A stretch of DNA of 64,000 nt from Janthinobacterium sp. PAMC25594 (GCF_019443505.1 NZ_CP080377.1:2666001-2730000); one strand, 5' to 3'; numbered from the stretch's first letter, positions 52,024 through 61,830 are shown. Numbers and translations are program-made. Notes: generated by a model not told the origin, from the sequence alone.

Positions 52024-52589
52024 GGCCACAGATGTGCATTATTGTCAACAAATGTAAGGTTATTGGAAGTCACATCGTTGCATAGTGGCACGTAACACCC
52101 TGCCCTGCGTAGTCAAAGTGAATATCCTCATTGAAGCGGCTAGCGATTCTCAGATCAGCTTGACAGCTATTCCAGTACCCAGCGCTCACAGCCGACAGCT
52201 TGCGTGCACAGCCCAAGTCAACCATATCCTGCAGCCGACTTGTGCCGCACGCCAGACTGCTGCGTACAACGGCACTGGCGCGGCGATGCCGCGCTCAATC
52301 GGTCGACTGGGAGCAGTTCTCTGAACGATTCGATCGCAACGGGCGCAGGCTCGCTCACGCCGCACACAGCAAAACACTTTTAAGGCCCCCAGAGTCAGGT
52401 CCGCCATTCGGACACAGCCTGATGCATTGGACGCCGTAAAAGCATGCTCAATCGATACCCAATAGAACCACAGGCGCGCGGGGCCGCCGCGCAGCGGCAG
52501 CAGTTGGACGATTCAGAGAAGGCCGGTAGGCCCACCACATGACGCCTTACGAGGTGGGGCGCTTCAATCCAGCCACTATTAACTCCCAC
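52024..52589. other. Intergenic region between the defence operon promoter and the AlpA gene
   Basis: About 570 bases with no supported gene. Short frames on both strands lack start signals and family likeness. Composition is GC-richer than the operon. A hairpin-forming GC-rich patch lies around 52480-52500. Nothing else recognised. Confidence 0.4.
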
Positions 52590-52790
52590 TCAAGCGACTC
52601 CACGCCTAGCGTCAATACAGCGCTGCTGCCATAGAGCGATTTCCTCTGCGTCCCAGGCAACAGACTTGGGTCCGATGGGAATAGGAGCTGGCAACACGCC
52701 TGCCTTCACCTTGCGCCAGATTGTGGCGCGGGACCAGCCGGTGGCCTCGATTACCGCAGGCAAGCGGAGGAATTTTTTAGTCGTGGTCAT
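52590..52790 (-). CDS. AlpA-family phage-type regulator
   Basis: 66 aa, with an excellent GAAGGAG ribosome site before ATG 52790. MerR/excisionase-like winged helix: KFLRLPAVIEATGWSRATIWRKVKAG, read as LPAVIEATGWSRATIW, then LPAPIPIGPKSVAWDAEEI. AlpA-type proteins regulate or assist excision in P4-like elements and prophages. It lies just past the end of a tyrosine recombinase gene on the same strand and probably controls excision of this element. Confidence 0.85.
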   Translation of the reverse strand: MTTTKKFLRLPAVIEATGWSRATIWRKVKAGVLPAPIPIGPKSVAWDAEEIALWQQRCIDARRGVA

Positions 52791-52924
52791 AAGATTCTCC
52801 TTCGATTGATGAACAGCAAACAATGGAGAGTCATGCCGCCTCTCCCCGGTAGTTCCGGCAGCATCATTGCTGCCCCTGGCATATCTTCTGTTCCATGAAC
52901 TGCGGACCTGCTACAGGCGGGCCG

Positions 52925-53791
52925 TCATCTCCCCAGGTAGATGGAGGTGACCTGCTCACGCCCATGCCCCATCTCCATTGAAATCTTCAGCCGCGCAGCT
53001 TGATCTGCGAGTTTTTGCGAAGCATCCAGCTGCCTCGACGTCGGGCCGCCACTGGCTGGACTAGGTCGGCCAGTCAGCTCCGCATAGCGCTGCTGCGCGT
53101 ACTCATGGCGCAGCCCATGCACGCCATGGAGGCCAGCCTTGTCGCACTGCGCACGAAAGCGGTTCAACTGGTCCCGATACCGCAACTGCGCCGGAATCAA
53201 GCTGCCTTTTCCCGCCAGCGCCTTGGCCGCATCAAGCACGGCGCGCTGCTGCATGGTGGCAATGGGCACCTCGCGATACTTTCCGCCTTTGGTCCAGCTA
53301 TCCTGCAGCCGCAGAATGTTCCCGCCATCGGCCCACCCCAGCTTGATCTTGATGCTTTCCTCGCGCCGCAAACCAAACGCCGCCTGCAGCTGCAGGGACA
53401 TGCGCGTATAAGGATCGTTCACGCGGGCGAGCGTGTCGGCATCAAGCACCTTCGCCTTCGAGACATTGGTGACAAACACCCGCTCCGCGATGCCATATTC
53501 GCCGTTGGTGCGCGCAATGATGTTCTCCTTGCCGATCTTCTCGGCCCACCAGCGCAAGGCGCTCATGCGATTCTTGATCGTGCCGGTACTGACGCCATCC
53601 TGCTTCCACTTGTCTAGCAGCGCCGCCACATGCTTCGGTTTCAGACTGTCCACGCTCATATGCTGGAAGCCCCGTTCCGCCAAGTCGTTGGCGCACAGGT
53701 TTAATAGGCGCTCGCGGTCGGCCTGCGTCGCAAAACTGCCATCCCGGTTGCGGTGACACAGTTGCTTGAGCTGGTAGTTCAGGTCGCGCAT
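52925..53791 (-). CDS. Tyrosine recombinase/integrase-domain protein of mobile-element type
   Basis: 288 aa from ATG 53791 (MRDLNYQLKQLCHRN); a GTG at 53824 is an alternative. N-terminal SAM-like core-binding part (HVAALLDKWKQDGVSTGTIKNRMSALRWW), then a catalytic domain with FGLRREESIKIK (Arg), GVHGLRHEYAQQRY (His-x-x-Arg type), MGHGREQVTSIYL (His and Tyr). This is the integrase-domain type common on integrative conjugative and related elements, separate from the P4-type integrase next to the tRNA. Its role may be recombination within the element or resolution; unknown. Confidence 0.85.
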   Translation of the reverse strand: MRDLNYQLKQLCHRNRDGSFATQADRERLLNLCANDLAERGFQHMSVDSLKPKHVAALLDKWKQDGVSTGTIKNRMSALRWWAEKIGKENIIARTNGEYGIAERVFVTNVSKAKVLDADTLARVNDPYTRMSLQLQAAFGLRREESIKIKLGWADGGNILRLQDSWTKGGKYREVPIATMQQRAVLDAAKALAGKGSLIPAQLRYRDQLNRFRAQCDKAGLHGVHGLRHEYAQQRYAELTGRPSPASGGPTSRQLDASQKLADQAARLKISMEMGHGREQVTSIYLGR

Positions 53792-53974
53792 GGCAAAGTC
53801 ATCCCTTCGATCCTTGGTTTTCACATCGATGCCGCGTGGTGTAATCCTGTCTGGTAAGTGTTTCTGGCCACCCTCACTGCCTCAGCAGAAAAGGTTGAAT
53901 CAAGGGCCTCGGGACACCACTCCCGTGTATGCGGTTGCTGTTACTGCGTGCCCGCGCCGCATGCGCGTGTGGCA

Positions 53975-54681
53975 CCGCTGCGCGCTCCCGGAGGGAGCTG
54001 CCGCAGCGGGGACCAATCACCCAGGGTCCATGGAGTGCACATCGTGCACGGATCAACTTCAACTAATCAGCCCGTAGCGGGCGAAGGAAATCGCAAGGCT
54101 AGCCTGCGATGGAGAGGCATCTGGCCTCGTCACTGAGCACCGTCACGCAGACGCTCTGTACTTGCCGCCTGGGCCTATGCCGTCGGCGGCGCGTCGTCAC
54201 TGGCAGCACGCCGCCAGTAACGACGCGCGCACGTAGCCATGGCATGTGACGGCATACATGCCAGCATCGCACTCGCGGTGACGATACTGGCGACTCTGAA
54301 GCGCACGCGCTGGCGGCAGCCGCGATGGCATCGCATCGCTGGCATTTCTGCTGACGGTGCGGCTTGCGGCAAAGCCATGCTGTGCTTCATACGGTGCGCT
54401 ACCTCGTGGGGCATGCGAACCAATCGGGGCAGGAGTCTTGCTCCTGTTTGAGGAAGCGCCCATCGGGCGCAATCATCCAGGCAATCCGTCTTGCGGATTG
54501 TGGGATATGAAGACGCTGAAGGCAGCGCTTTATCGTGCCGAGATGTGCATGCTTCTGCATGGCCCGGCGATCAATCTAGCAGAAACTGCTATGTATCATG
54601 GTGGCGGGTAACGACCGCAACGCCTATGCCGCTAAGCATAGGGACATGCTCGATGCATGCCCTCGTGGGAGCGATTCCCAC
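53975..54681. ncRNA. Dense hairpin array between two recombinase genes, candidate structured RNA
   Basis: At least fifteen short perfect or near-perfect hairpins in about 700 bases. Examples: CCGCTGCG ... CGCAGCGG around GCTCCC GGA GGGAGC (53975-54009); GTGCAC ATC GTGCAC (54035-54049); GCGCGTCGT ... ACGACGCGC around ACTGGC ... GCCAGT (54189-54228); TGGCATGT ... ACATGCCA (54240-54263); CAGGAG TCTTG CTCCTG (54430-54446); GCGCCC ATC GGGCGC (54456-54470); CAATCCG TCTTG CGGATTG (54482-54500); a bulged stem 54504-54534; CATGC TTCT GCATG (54548-54561); TAGCAG AAA CTGCTA (54577-54591); CCTATGC ... GCATAGG (54623-54642); GTGGGA ... TCCCAC (54665-54681). No protein frame fits. The published int-alpA RNA motif is associated with integrase and alpA genes, both adjacent here; a match is possible but untested. 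Strand unknown. Confidence 0.5.
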
Positions 54682-54790
54682 ATAAGAGAGCTTCATTTTA
54701 TGCCGGTTAACGACGTTTGCAAGCGGTTCGTTTCATCAAGTGCGCTTTTGGTAGTGCGCAGAATTGGGACCCGGACAAAGACTCCAATAG

Positions 54791-55435
54791 CTAATGCACG
54801 CTGTCGGACTCGCGCCGTACCCGCCTCCTTGACTCCTTCGTCGCACTGACCAATTGGTCCATGCTCATACCGTTACGTAAATAGCTGGCAGCGAGCGCCG
54901 TCGCGACACCCTCCAGGTGTCGGGAAACGACCTGCAAACCGTCCTGTTCAATTTGCCGAATGGCTGCTTGCTGGATGCTATCCTGTGCTTCACTGATGGA
55001 AATGCGCTCCCGCTCCAATGCAGGAAATAAGGCGGTTTCGAGGTGACGGATAGCGAGCAGGGTCGCCCGCAGAACACTGGTCTGCACATGGCCCCACTCC
55101 GGCTCATCGAATATTTCGTCGATTGCAATAGGCTTTGGCAGTGGATGCAATTTTTCTCGATTGAATTCTGTGCTCGGGTCCTGCTTCCGCTCCAGCATCT
55201 GATGCGCTGCAAGCCTGTGTTCGCGGGCTTTGGAGATGGAGACTTCGGGATACCGGCCAAAAGTCAGAACGCTTTCACCACCGCCTTGCTGGCGATACTT
55301 CATGCGCCAGATCTTGCTGCCGCTGGGCTGCACTTCGATGTACAGACCGGCCCCATCGGAAAGTTTATATAATTTGTCCTTCGGAGCAGCTTGCTTGATA
55401 AGCGCATCCGTGAGGCGCAGTACATACTTAGACAT
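54791..55435 (-). CDS. Integrase-like protein with only the arm-type DNA-binding domain
   Basis: 214 aa from ATG 55435 with a GGAGG ribosome site, overlapping the end of the full integrase by 8 bases. Residues 1-85 are the DUF4102 arm-binding domain (LTDALIKQAAPKDKLYKLSDG, read as QAAPKDKLYKLSDGAGLYIE; SKIWRMKYRQQGG; LTFGRYPEVSISKAREHR). The rest is helical with no catalytic Arg/His/Tyr set. So it can bind DNA, probably the arm sites, but not recombine. It may compete with or assist the integrase, or be a shortened duplicate kept for regulation. Confidence 0.75.
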   Translation of the reverse strand: MSKYVLRLTDALIKQAAPKDKLYKLSDGAGLYIEVQPSGSKIWRMKYRQQGGGESVLTFGRYPEVSISKAREHRLAAHQMLERKQDPSTEFNREKLHPLPKPIAIDEIFDEPEWGHVQTSVLRATLLAIRHLETALFPALERERISISEAQDSIQQAAIRQIEQDGLQVVSRHLEGVATALAASYLRNGMSMDQLVSATKESRRRVRRESDSVH

Positions 55436-56738
55436 GGTGCCCTCCTGTTCCGCCATCCCGGCTAAATTCACCGCTGACCAGCGTTAATCTGGGCGACTGC
55501 GGCGGCGCTCCCTTGCCGCTGACGGCATCGATGTAGTCGGCCCAATCCTGCATCATCTTGCGCCGTTCCGCGAGGAACTGCGCCCGGTCATAGGCGCTGG
55601 CCACCTTATCCTTTGGTGCATGTGCCAGTTGCCGGTCCACGACTTCATGCCGGTAGCCCAGGCGCTCCTTGATGGTGCTCATGGCCAGCGCCCGGAAGCC
55701 ATGGCCGGTCATCTTGCCCTTGTATCCCATGCGTCCAAGCGCCACCAGTATCGTGTTATTGCTGATCGGCTTTTCGTGGTCGCGCTGATTCGGGAACAGG
55801 TACCTGCTGCGGCCCGTGATCGCATGCAGTTCGCGCAGCAGCTCCAGCGCCTGGCGCGACAGGCATACGTGATGGTTGGTCATATCCGGATTGACGGTCA
55901 GCTTGCCGCGCTTCATGCGCTGCCATGGAATGATCCACTCGCCACGCTCCAAGTCAATTTCACTCCAGGGCGTCTCGATCAACTCGCTGGTACGCACAAA
56001 GCACAGCAGCATCAGCCGCAGCGCAATGCGGGTCGGCGCGAACATGCGTGCTTCGTTGCGGTCCAGAATGGCCAGAAACTGCGGTAGTTCGTCGGCGCTG
56101 ATGGCGGCGAAGTGTCCGGCCCGGACGGTCTTCAACACATCCTTCATATCGGTGACCAGATTGCGCTCTGTGAATCCGCATTGAATCGCGTAGCTGAAAA
56201 TTGACGCACATACCGCTCTCAGGCGATGGGCGACTTCACTTGCGCCACGTTCCTCGATCTTGCGCAGTGCGGCGATCAGATCGCGGTGCTTTATCTCATC
56301 GATCGGCATGCGGCCGATGGCTGGGAAGATGTCCGCTTGCAGGCGCTGGATGGTGTTCTTGGCGGTGCGTTCGCTCCACGTCGGCACTTTGTTGCCGTGC
56401 CACTCGCGCGCGATTTTTTCGAACGTGTTGGACGCCTTATCCTTTGCCAGGCGTTTGGCGTCGTCGCGATGCTTGGCGGGGTCGATTCCTTGCAGCAGCA
56501 GGCGGCGTGTCGCCAGACGCTTTTCCCGTGCATCCTGCAGGGTAATTTCCGGGTAAGGGCCGAACGTCAGCGTATTCTCTTTGCCATTGGCCTGCCGGAA
56601 CTTGAAACGCCAGATGCGGGAACCGGTTGGCGCGACGACGAGGTACATGCCGTCACCATCGAACATTTTGTATGGCCGCTCGCGTGGCTTGGCGTTGCGG
56701 ATGAGTAAGTCTGTCAACGGAGCAATGATCTTTGGCAT
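55428..56738 (-). CDS. P4-type tyrosine integrase
   Basis: 436 aa from ATG 56738, with an AGGAGG ribosome site. Arm-binding DUF4102 domain (AKPRERPYKMFDGDGMYL, WRFKFRQANGKENTLTFGPYPE in parts), core-binding region, and catalytic domain with CFVRTSELIETPW (Arg), GHGFRALAMSTIKE (His-x-x-Arg), RQLAHAPKD (His) and YDRAQF (Tyr). Lies next to the 3' end of tRNA-Ser(GGA) and points away from it, the usual arrangement for an element integrated in that tRNA. Catalytic set is complete, so the element may still be mobile. Confidence 0.92.
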   Translation of the reverse strand: MPKIIAPLTDLLIRNAKPRERPYKMFDGDGMYLVVAPTGSRIWRFKFRQANGKENTLTFGPYPEITLQDAREKRLATRRLLLQGIDPAKHRDDAKRLAKDKASNTFEKIAREWHGNKVPTWSERTAKNTIQRLQADIFPAIGRMPIDEIKHRDLIAALRKIEERGASEVAHRLRAVCASIFSYAIQCGFTERNLVTDMKDVLKTVRAGHFAAISADELPQFLAILDRNEARMFAPTRIALRLMLLCFVRTSELIETPWSEIDLERGEWIIPWQRMKRGKLTVNPDMTNHHVCLSRQALELLRELHAITGRSRYLFPNQRDHEKPISNNTILVALGRMGYKGKMTGHGFRALAMSTIKERLGYRHEVVDRQLAHAPKDKVASAYDRAQFLAERRKMMQDWADYIDAVSGKGAPPQSPRLTLVSGEFSRDGGTGGHHV

Positions 56739-56890
56739 GGCAAACCTCCTGCGCGGCATGCTGTAAAGATCAATATAGTCGTTTTTTTGAATTTTTGGGG
56801 CAAGCGGCAATGGCTGAGTACGAGAAGCCCCCAAACTTGCGCCTACTTGAGGTGGATATCCTGGGACGCTGTGCAACGTCCAGAAACGAA

Positions 56891-56925
56891 AAAACCGCTT
56901 AGAATCAAGGCTCTAAGCGGTTTTT
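56891..56925. terminator. Bidirectional rho-independent terminator between tRNA-Ser and the integrase
   Basis: 13-bp perfect arms AAAACCGCTTAGA / TCTAAGCGGTTTT with an 8-base loop, T runs on both strands. It would end tRNA-Ser transcription on the minus strand and insulate the integrase gene. Confidence 0.88.
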
Positions 56926-56969
56926 GAGGGACTTCCTGAGACGTCCTGATCTTACTTAATTACTATCCG

Positions 56970-57060
56970 TGGCGGAGAGAGGGGGATTCGAACCCCCGAT
57001 AGAGTATTACCCTATACACGCTTTCCAGGCGTGCGCCTTCAGCCGCTCAGCCATCTCTCC
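56970..57060 (-). tRNA. tRNA-Ser (anticodon GGA)
   Basis: 91 nt on the minus strand with encoded CCA. Acceptor GGAGAGA pairs with TCTCTCC, anticodon loop CTGGAAA gives GGA, long variable arm as in class II tRNAs, T arm GGGGGTTCGAATCCCCC. The integrase gene lies on its 3' side, so its 3' end is the likely attachment site of the island. Confidence 0.95.
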
Positions 57061-57206
57061 TGAAGGCAATGCGCGCGTCTTGCTTGCTCACATTGTGTAC
57101 TGCATATCGCTTGTCGCGAAGCCGCAGATTATAGCAAAGATTCTACAGACTGCCAAAGTTATTTACCCTGGGGTAAAAGTTTGAAACACCCAGCCCAGTA
57201 ACTGCT

Positions 57207-57233
57207 GGGGTCAGACCCGGCGGGTCTGACCCC
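57207..57233. repeat. Perfect hairpin repeat downstream of acs
   Basis: GGGGTCAGACCC GGC GGGTCTGACCCC, 12-bp perfect arms, 18 bases past the acs stop codon. No T run on the minus strand. The GGGGTCAGACCC form is the kind of intergenic palindrome that recurs in genomes of this family; it may end or stabilise acs mRNA. Confidence 0.5.
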
Positions 57234-57251
57234 GGATGTTGCTTGGGGTTA

Positions 57252-59258
57252 TTAAGACGTTTCTTTCAACTGATCCAGGATGGCCGGGTTTTCCAGGGTC
57301 GAGACGTCTTGCGTGATCGTCTCGCCCTTGGCCAGCACGCGCAGCAGGCGGCGCATGATTTTGCCGGAGCGGGTTTTCGGCAGGTTGTCGCCGAAACGGA
57401 TTTCCTTCGGTTTCGCGATCGGGCCGATTTCCTTGCCGACCCAGTTGCGCAGCTCCAGCGCCAGTCGTTTCGCTTCCTCGCCCGTCGGACGCGCTTGCTT
57501 GAGCACCACGAAGGCGCAGATCGATTCGCCTGTCGTGTCGTCCGGACGGCCAACCACGGCCGCTTCGGCCACCAGCGGGTTGGCTACCAGGGCCGATTCG
57601 ATTTCCATCGTGCCCATGCGGTGGCCCGACACGTTCAAGACGTCATCGATGCGGCCAGTGATGGTGAAGTAGCCCGTTTCCTTGTTGCGGATGGCGCCGT
57701 CGCCTGCCAGGTACATCTTGCCGCCCAGTTCTTCCGGGAAATAGCTGGACTTGAAACGCTCGGGGTTGTTCCAGATCGTGCGGATCATCGATGGCCATGG
57801 ACGTTTTACGACCAAGATACCGCCCTGGCCGTTCGGCACGTCGTGGCCCGCTTCGTCGACGATGGCGGCCATGATGCCCGGCAATGGCAGGGTGCAGGAA
57901 CCGGGCACCATCGGCGTGGCGCCTGGCAACGGGGTGATCATGTGACCGCCCGTTTCCGTTTGCCAGAAGGTATCGACAATCGGGCATTTCTCGCCGCCGA
58001 TGTGCTTGTAGTACCACATCCACGCTTCCGGATTGATCGGCTCGCCAACCGTACCCAGCAAACGAAGGCTGGTCAGGTCGTAGTTGCTTGGATGGACTTT
58101 CGGGTCCACGTCGGCTGCCTTGATCAGCGAACGGATGGCCGTAGGCGCCGTGTAGAAGATGCTGACGTTGTGCTTCTTGATGGTTTCCCAGAAACGGCCC
58201 GCGTTCGGGTAGGTCGGGATGCCTTCGAACACCACTTGCGTGGCGCCCACGGCCATCGGGCCATACGCGATGTAGCTGTGGCCCGTCACCCAGCCGATGT
58301 CGGCCGTGCACCAGAACACGTCGTCAGGCTTGATGTCGAAACTCCACTTCATCGTCAGCGCGGCCCACAGCAGGTAGCCGCCGCTCGAATGCTGCACACC
58401 CTTCGGCGTGCCGGTGGAACCCGAGGTGTACAAGATAAACAGTGGATGCTCGGCATCGACCCATTCCGGCTCGCATTGCGCGCTCTGGCCTTCGACCAGG
58501 TCGTGCAGCCAGATGTCGCGACCAGCCACCATCGGCAGATCGCTGCCGGTGCGTTTGTACACGATGACGTTTTTCACGCACTCGCAGCCGCCCAGCGCCA
58601 GCGCTTCATCGACAATGGATTTCAATGGCAGCTTCTTGCCGCCGCGCAATTGCTCGTCGCCCGTGATGACGGCCACGGCGCCAGCGTCGATGATGCGTTC
58701 CTGCAGGGATTTCGCCGAGAAGCCGCCGAACACCACGGAGTGGGTGGCGCCGATGCGCGCGCAGGCTTGCATGGCTGCAACGCCTTCGACGGACATCGAC
58801 ATATAGATGATGACGCGGTCGCCCTTGGCGATGCCCTTGGCTTTCAGGCCGTTGGCGAACTTGCAGACTTTTTCGTGCAGCTCTGTATACGTTGCCTTGG
58901 TGACGGTGCCGTCATCCGCTTCGAAGATGATGGCCGTCTTGTCGCCCAGGCCATTTTCGATGTTGCGGTCCAGACAGTTGTAGGACACATTCAACAGGCC
59001 GTCTTCGAACCACTTGTAGAACGGCGCGTTGTCTTCGTTCAGGGTGCGGGTAAACGGCTTTTTCCAGCTCAGGTTTTCGCGCGCCAGCTTGGCCCAGAAG
59101 CCTTCGTAGTCGCGTTCGGCATCGGCCACCATGGCGCGGTAGGCGTCCATGCCGGAAATCCTTGCCTGTGCGGCAAATGCTGCCGACGGTTGAAATACGC
59201 GCGACTCTTCCGGTCCCTGCTGCTCAGTGCCCTGCCCTTGGTTCTCTATAGCGGCCAT
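57252..59258 (-). CDS. acs: Acetyl-CoA synthetase
   Basis: 668-aa AMP-forming acetate:CoA ligase: acetate + ATP + CoA to acetyl-CoA + AMP + PPi. Motifs: [19 protein letters not shown] (P-loop), [32 protein letters not shown] and [11 protein letters not shown], whose lysine is the usual regulatory acetylation site. Full family length. ATG 59258 has a GGAG element. It feeds the acetyl-CoA used by the glyoxylate shunt (aceA is 15 kb away). Monocistronic, with a hairpin repeat after the stop. Confidence 0.96.
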   Translation of the reverse strand: MAAIENQGQGTEQQGPEESRVFQPSAAFAAQARISGMDAYRAMVADAERDYEGFWAKLARENLSWKKPFTRTLNEDNAPFYKWFEDGLLNVSYNCLDRNIENGLGDKTAIIFEADDGTVTKATYTELHEKVCKFANGLKAKGIAKGDRVIIYMSMSVEGVAAMQACARIGATHSVVFGGFSAKSLQERIIDAGAVAVITGDEQLRGGKKLPLKSIVDEALALGGCECVKNVIVYKRTGSDLPMVAGRDIWLHDLVEGQSAQCEPEWVDAEHPLFILYTSGSTGTPKGVQHSSGGYLLWAALTMKWSFDIKPDDVFWCTADIGWVTGHSYIAYGPMAVGATQVVFEGIPTYPNAGRFWETIKKHNVSIFYTAPTAIRSLIKAADVDPKVHPSNYDLTSLRLLGTVGEPINPEAWMWYYKHIGGEKCPIVDTFWQTETGGHMITPLPGATPMVPGSCTLPLPGIMAAIVDEAGHDVPNGQGGILVVKRPWPSMIRTIWNNPERFKSSYFPEELGGKMYLAGDGAIRNKETGYFTITGRIDDVLNVSGHRMGTMEIESALVANPLVAEAAVVGRPDDTTGESICAFVVLKQARPTGEEAKRLALELRNWVGKEIGPIAKPKEIRFGDNLPKTRSGKIMRRLLRVLAKGETITQDVSTLENPAILDQLKETS

Positions 59259-59552
59259 GCTAGTCTCCAGTGTAGTAATTGTTTGGTAACACCATATTCC
59301 TGCTGTCTTACGGACGCCTTACATGCAGCGTTTTCCACGATCCATTCTAACCATAATCGCCACCGGCGACGGGCGTCAAGCGCGCGCCGCCCAGTATTCT
59401 GGATGGAAAAACTGATAACAAGTCAATTAGATGAGCTCGCTTTGTGTTTCATCAAGGCCAAGAATCCAGATCGAGGGCATGCGCAGGGATCAGTAGCAAG
59501 TGTAAAATGTCGGGCATACCAAAAATTGGTATTTACCCCCAGGAAACTCCAG

Positions 59553-60167
59553 ATGATCGACCACTCACAAAAGCCCTCCCATAGCAAACTGCATCCCCTG
59601 TCCGCCTTCATCTTCATGTCGCGCTGGCTGCAGCTGCCGCTGTATCTGGGCCTGATCCTTGCGCAATGCGTGTACGTATTTCACTTCTGGGTGGAACTGT
59701 CGGACCTGATCGGCGCCGTGTTCGGCAATGACGCGGCCCTGCAGCACGTCTTGACGGCCGTGGCCGTACCGGGCAGCGCCCTGCCGACCAAGCTCAATGA
59801 AGCGACCATCATGCTGGTGGTACTGGGCTTGATCGATGTGGTCATGATCTCGAATCTGTTGATCATGGTCATCATCGGCGGCTATGAAACGTTTGTCTCG
59901 CGCATGCACCTGGACGACCATCCGGACCAGCCGGAATGGCTGTCGCATGTGAATGCGTCCGTGCTGAAGACGAAACTGGCGATGGCCATCATCGGCATTT
60001 CATCCATCCACCTGCTGAAGACCTTCATCAACGCCAACTCGTACAAGATCGAAGTGATCATCGCGCAAACGGTGATACACATGGTCTTCATCCTGTCGGC
60101 GATGGCGATTGCGTACACGGACCGCATCATGACGGTGACGCAGAACCAGGCCCGGGCACCCCATTAA
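59553..60167 (+). CDS. YqhA-family (UPF0114) inner membrane protein
   Basis: 204 aa with about four hydrophobic segments: RWLQLPLYLGLILAQCVYVF, LVVLGLIDVVMISNLLIMVI, AMAIIGISSIHLLKTFI and VIHMVFILSAMAIAYTD. ESNLLIM-type MISNLLIMVIIGGYE is characteristic of the UPF0114/TIGR00645 family. Unknown function. ATG 59553 follows CAGGAAACTCCAG; the frame is open far upstream only because it is antisense to acs. fumA follows after 71 bases on the same strand, so they may be co-transcribed. Confidence 0.85.
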   Translation: MIDHSQKPSHSKLHPLSAFIFMSRWLQLPLYLGLILAQCVYVFHFWVELSDLIGAVFGNDAALQHVLTAVAVPGSALPTKLNEATIMLVVLGLIDVVMISNLLIMVIIGGYETFVSRMHLDDHPDQPEWLSHVNASVLKTKLAMAIIGISSIHLLKTFINANSYKIEVIIAQTVIHMVFILSAMAIAYTDRIMTVTQNQARAPH

Positions 60168-60238
60168 GTTCCGGCGCTCCCATACTGATTAGCAAACAGC
60201 ATCAAAGTCTTACCCTTCTTATCCACCGCGAGAACACC

Positions 60239-61780
60239 ATGACTGTCATAAAGCAAGAAGACCTGATCGAATCCGTCGCCGCAGCGTTGCAGTACATTAG
60301 CTACTACCACCCTGCTGATTACATCGAGCACCTGGCGCGCGCCTACGCGGCCGAGCAAAGCCCGGCGGCAAAAGATGCGATCGCGCAAATCCTGACCAAT
60401 TCGCGCATGTGCGCGGAAGGCAAGCGTCCGATTTGCCAGGACACGGGTATCGTCAACGTCTTCCTGAAAATCGGCATGGGCGTGCGCTTCGAAGGCTTCT
60501 CCGGCACCGTCACCGACGCCGTCAACGAAGGCGTGCGCCGCGCGTATAACTTCGACGACAACAAGCTGCGCGCCTCCATCGTGGCCGACCCGCATTTCGA
60601 CCGCAAGAACACCAAGGACAACACGCCAGCCGTGGTGCACATGGAACTGGTCGAAGGCAATACCGTCGACGTGAAAGTCGCCGCCAAGGGCGGTGGCTCG
60701 GAAAACAAATCCAAGATGATCATGATGAACCCGTCCGATTCGCTGGTGGACTGGGTCATGAAAACCGTGCCGACCATGGGCGCCGGCTGGTGCCCGCCAG
60801 GCATGCTGGGCATCGGCATCGGCGGCACGGCTGAAAAAGCCATGCTGATGGCAAAAGAGGTGTTGATGGAAGACATCGACATGTTTGAGCTGAAACAGCG
60901 CGGCCCGCAGAATAAACTGGAAGAACTGCGTATCGAGCTGTGCGACAAGATCAACTCGCTGGGCATCGGCGCGCAAGGCCTGGGCGGCCTGACGACCGTG
61001 CTCGACGTGAAAATCATGATGCACCCGACGCACGCCGCGTCGAAGCCGGTTGCCATGATCCCGAACTGCGCCGCCACGCGCCACGGTCACTTCGTGCTGG
61101 ACGGCTCCGGCCCTGCCTACATGACGCCGCCGTCGCTGTCGTCATGGCCGGAAGTGCACTGGACGCCGGACACGGAAAAATCCAGGCGCGTCGACCTGAA
61201 CACCCTGACGAAGGAAGAAGTCGCTTCGTGGACGCCGGGCCAGACCTTGCTGTTGAACGGCAAGATGCTGACGGGCCGCGACGCCGCGCACAAGCGCATC
61301 CAGGACATGCTGGCCAAGGGCGAAGAGTTGCCGGTCGATTTCAAGAACCGCGTCATTTACTACGTGGGGCCAGTCGACCCCGTGCGCGACGAAGCCGTCG
61401 GCCCGGCCGGTCCGACGACCGCCACGCGCATGGACAAGTTCACTGACATGATGCTGGAAAAGACGGGCCTGATCGCCATGATCGGCAAGGCAGAACGTGG
61501 CCCTGTCGCCATCGAATCGATCCAGCGGCACAAGTCGGCTTACCTGATGGCCGTGGGCGGCGCCGCCTACCTGGTATCGAAAGCCATCAAGCACGCCAAG
61601 GTGCTGGGCTTTGCCGACATGGGCATGGAAGCGATCTACGAATTCGACGTCGTCGACATGCCGGTGACGGTGGCCGTGGATGCGAAAGGCACGTCGGTGC
61701 ACAACACGGGTCCGAAAGAGTGGCAGGCGAAGATCGAGCAACTCAATAGCGTCAGCAAGATTCCCGTGACGGTCGCTTAA
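60239..61780 (+). CDS. fumA: Fumarate hydratase, class I
   Basis: 513-aa iron-sulphur fumarase converting fumarate to malate in the TCA cycle. Seen: GKRPICQDTGIVNVFLKIG with the first cluster cysteine, KGGGSENKSKM, PNCAATRHGHFVLDGSGPA, and the beta domain with GPTTATRMDKFTDMMLEK and FADMGMEAIYEF. Class I 4Fe-4S enzymes are fused alpha and beta domains, as here. ATG 60239 matches the family N-terminus (MTVIKQEDLIESV); the upstream open frame to 59936 overlaps the YqhA gene and is rejected. Terminator follows directly. Confidence 0.95.
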   Translation: MTVIKQEDLIESVAAALQYISYYHPADYIEHLARAYAAEQSPAAKDAIAQILTNSRMCAEGKRPICQDTGIVNVFLKIGMGVRFEGFSGTVTDAVNEGVRRAYNFDDNKLRASIVADPHFDRKNTKDNTPAVVHMELVEGNTVDVKVAAKGGGSENKSKMIMMNPSDSLVDWVMKTVPTMGAGWCPPGMLGIGIGGTAEKAMLMAKEVLMEDIDMFELKQRGPQNKLEELRIELCDKINSLGIGAQGLGGLTTVLDVKIMMHPTHAASKPVAMIPNCAATRHGHFVLDGSGPAYMTPPSLSSWPEVHWTPDTEKSRRVDLNTLTKEEVASWTPGQTLLLNGKMLTGRDAAHKRIQDMLAKGEELPVDFKNRVIYYVGPVDPVRDEAVGPAGPTTATRMDKFTDMMLEKTGLIAMIGKAERGPVAIESIQRHKSAYLMAVGGAAYLVSKAIKHAKVLGFADMGMEAIYEFDVVDMPVTVAVDAKGTSVHNTGPKEWQAKIEQLNSVSKIPVTVA

Positions 61781-61796
61781 ACAAGCACTACCATAG

Positions 61797-61830
61797 ACGC
61801 CGCGCGGCAACATCAGCGCGGCGTTTTTTT
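61797..61830 (+). terminator. Rho-independent terminator of fumA
   Basis: ACGCCGCGC / GCGCGGCGT 9-bp arms with a 10-base loop, then seven T's, 16 bases past the fumA stop. Confidence 0.9.

Noticed and set aside
53975..54681. CRISPR array
   Set aside because: The hairpins differ in sequence and spacing; there is no repeated unit and no cas gene.
57243..59552. Plus-strand open frame of hundreds of codons antisense to acs and running into the YqhA gene
   Set aside because: Shadow of acs codon usage at high GC; the true YqhA start is ATG 59553.
59936..60238. N-terminal extension of fumarase
   Set aside because: Overlaps the YqhA gene; the family N-terminus begins at ATG 60239.
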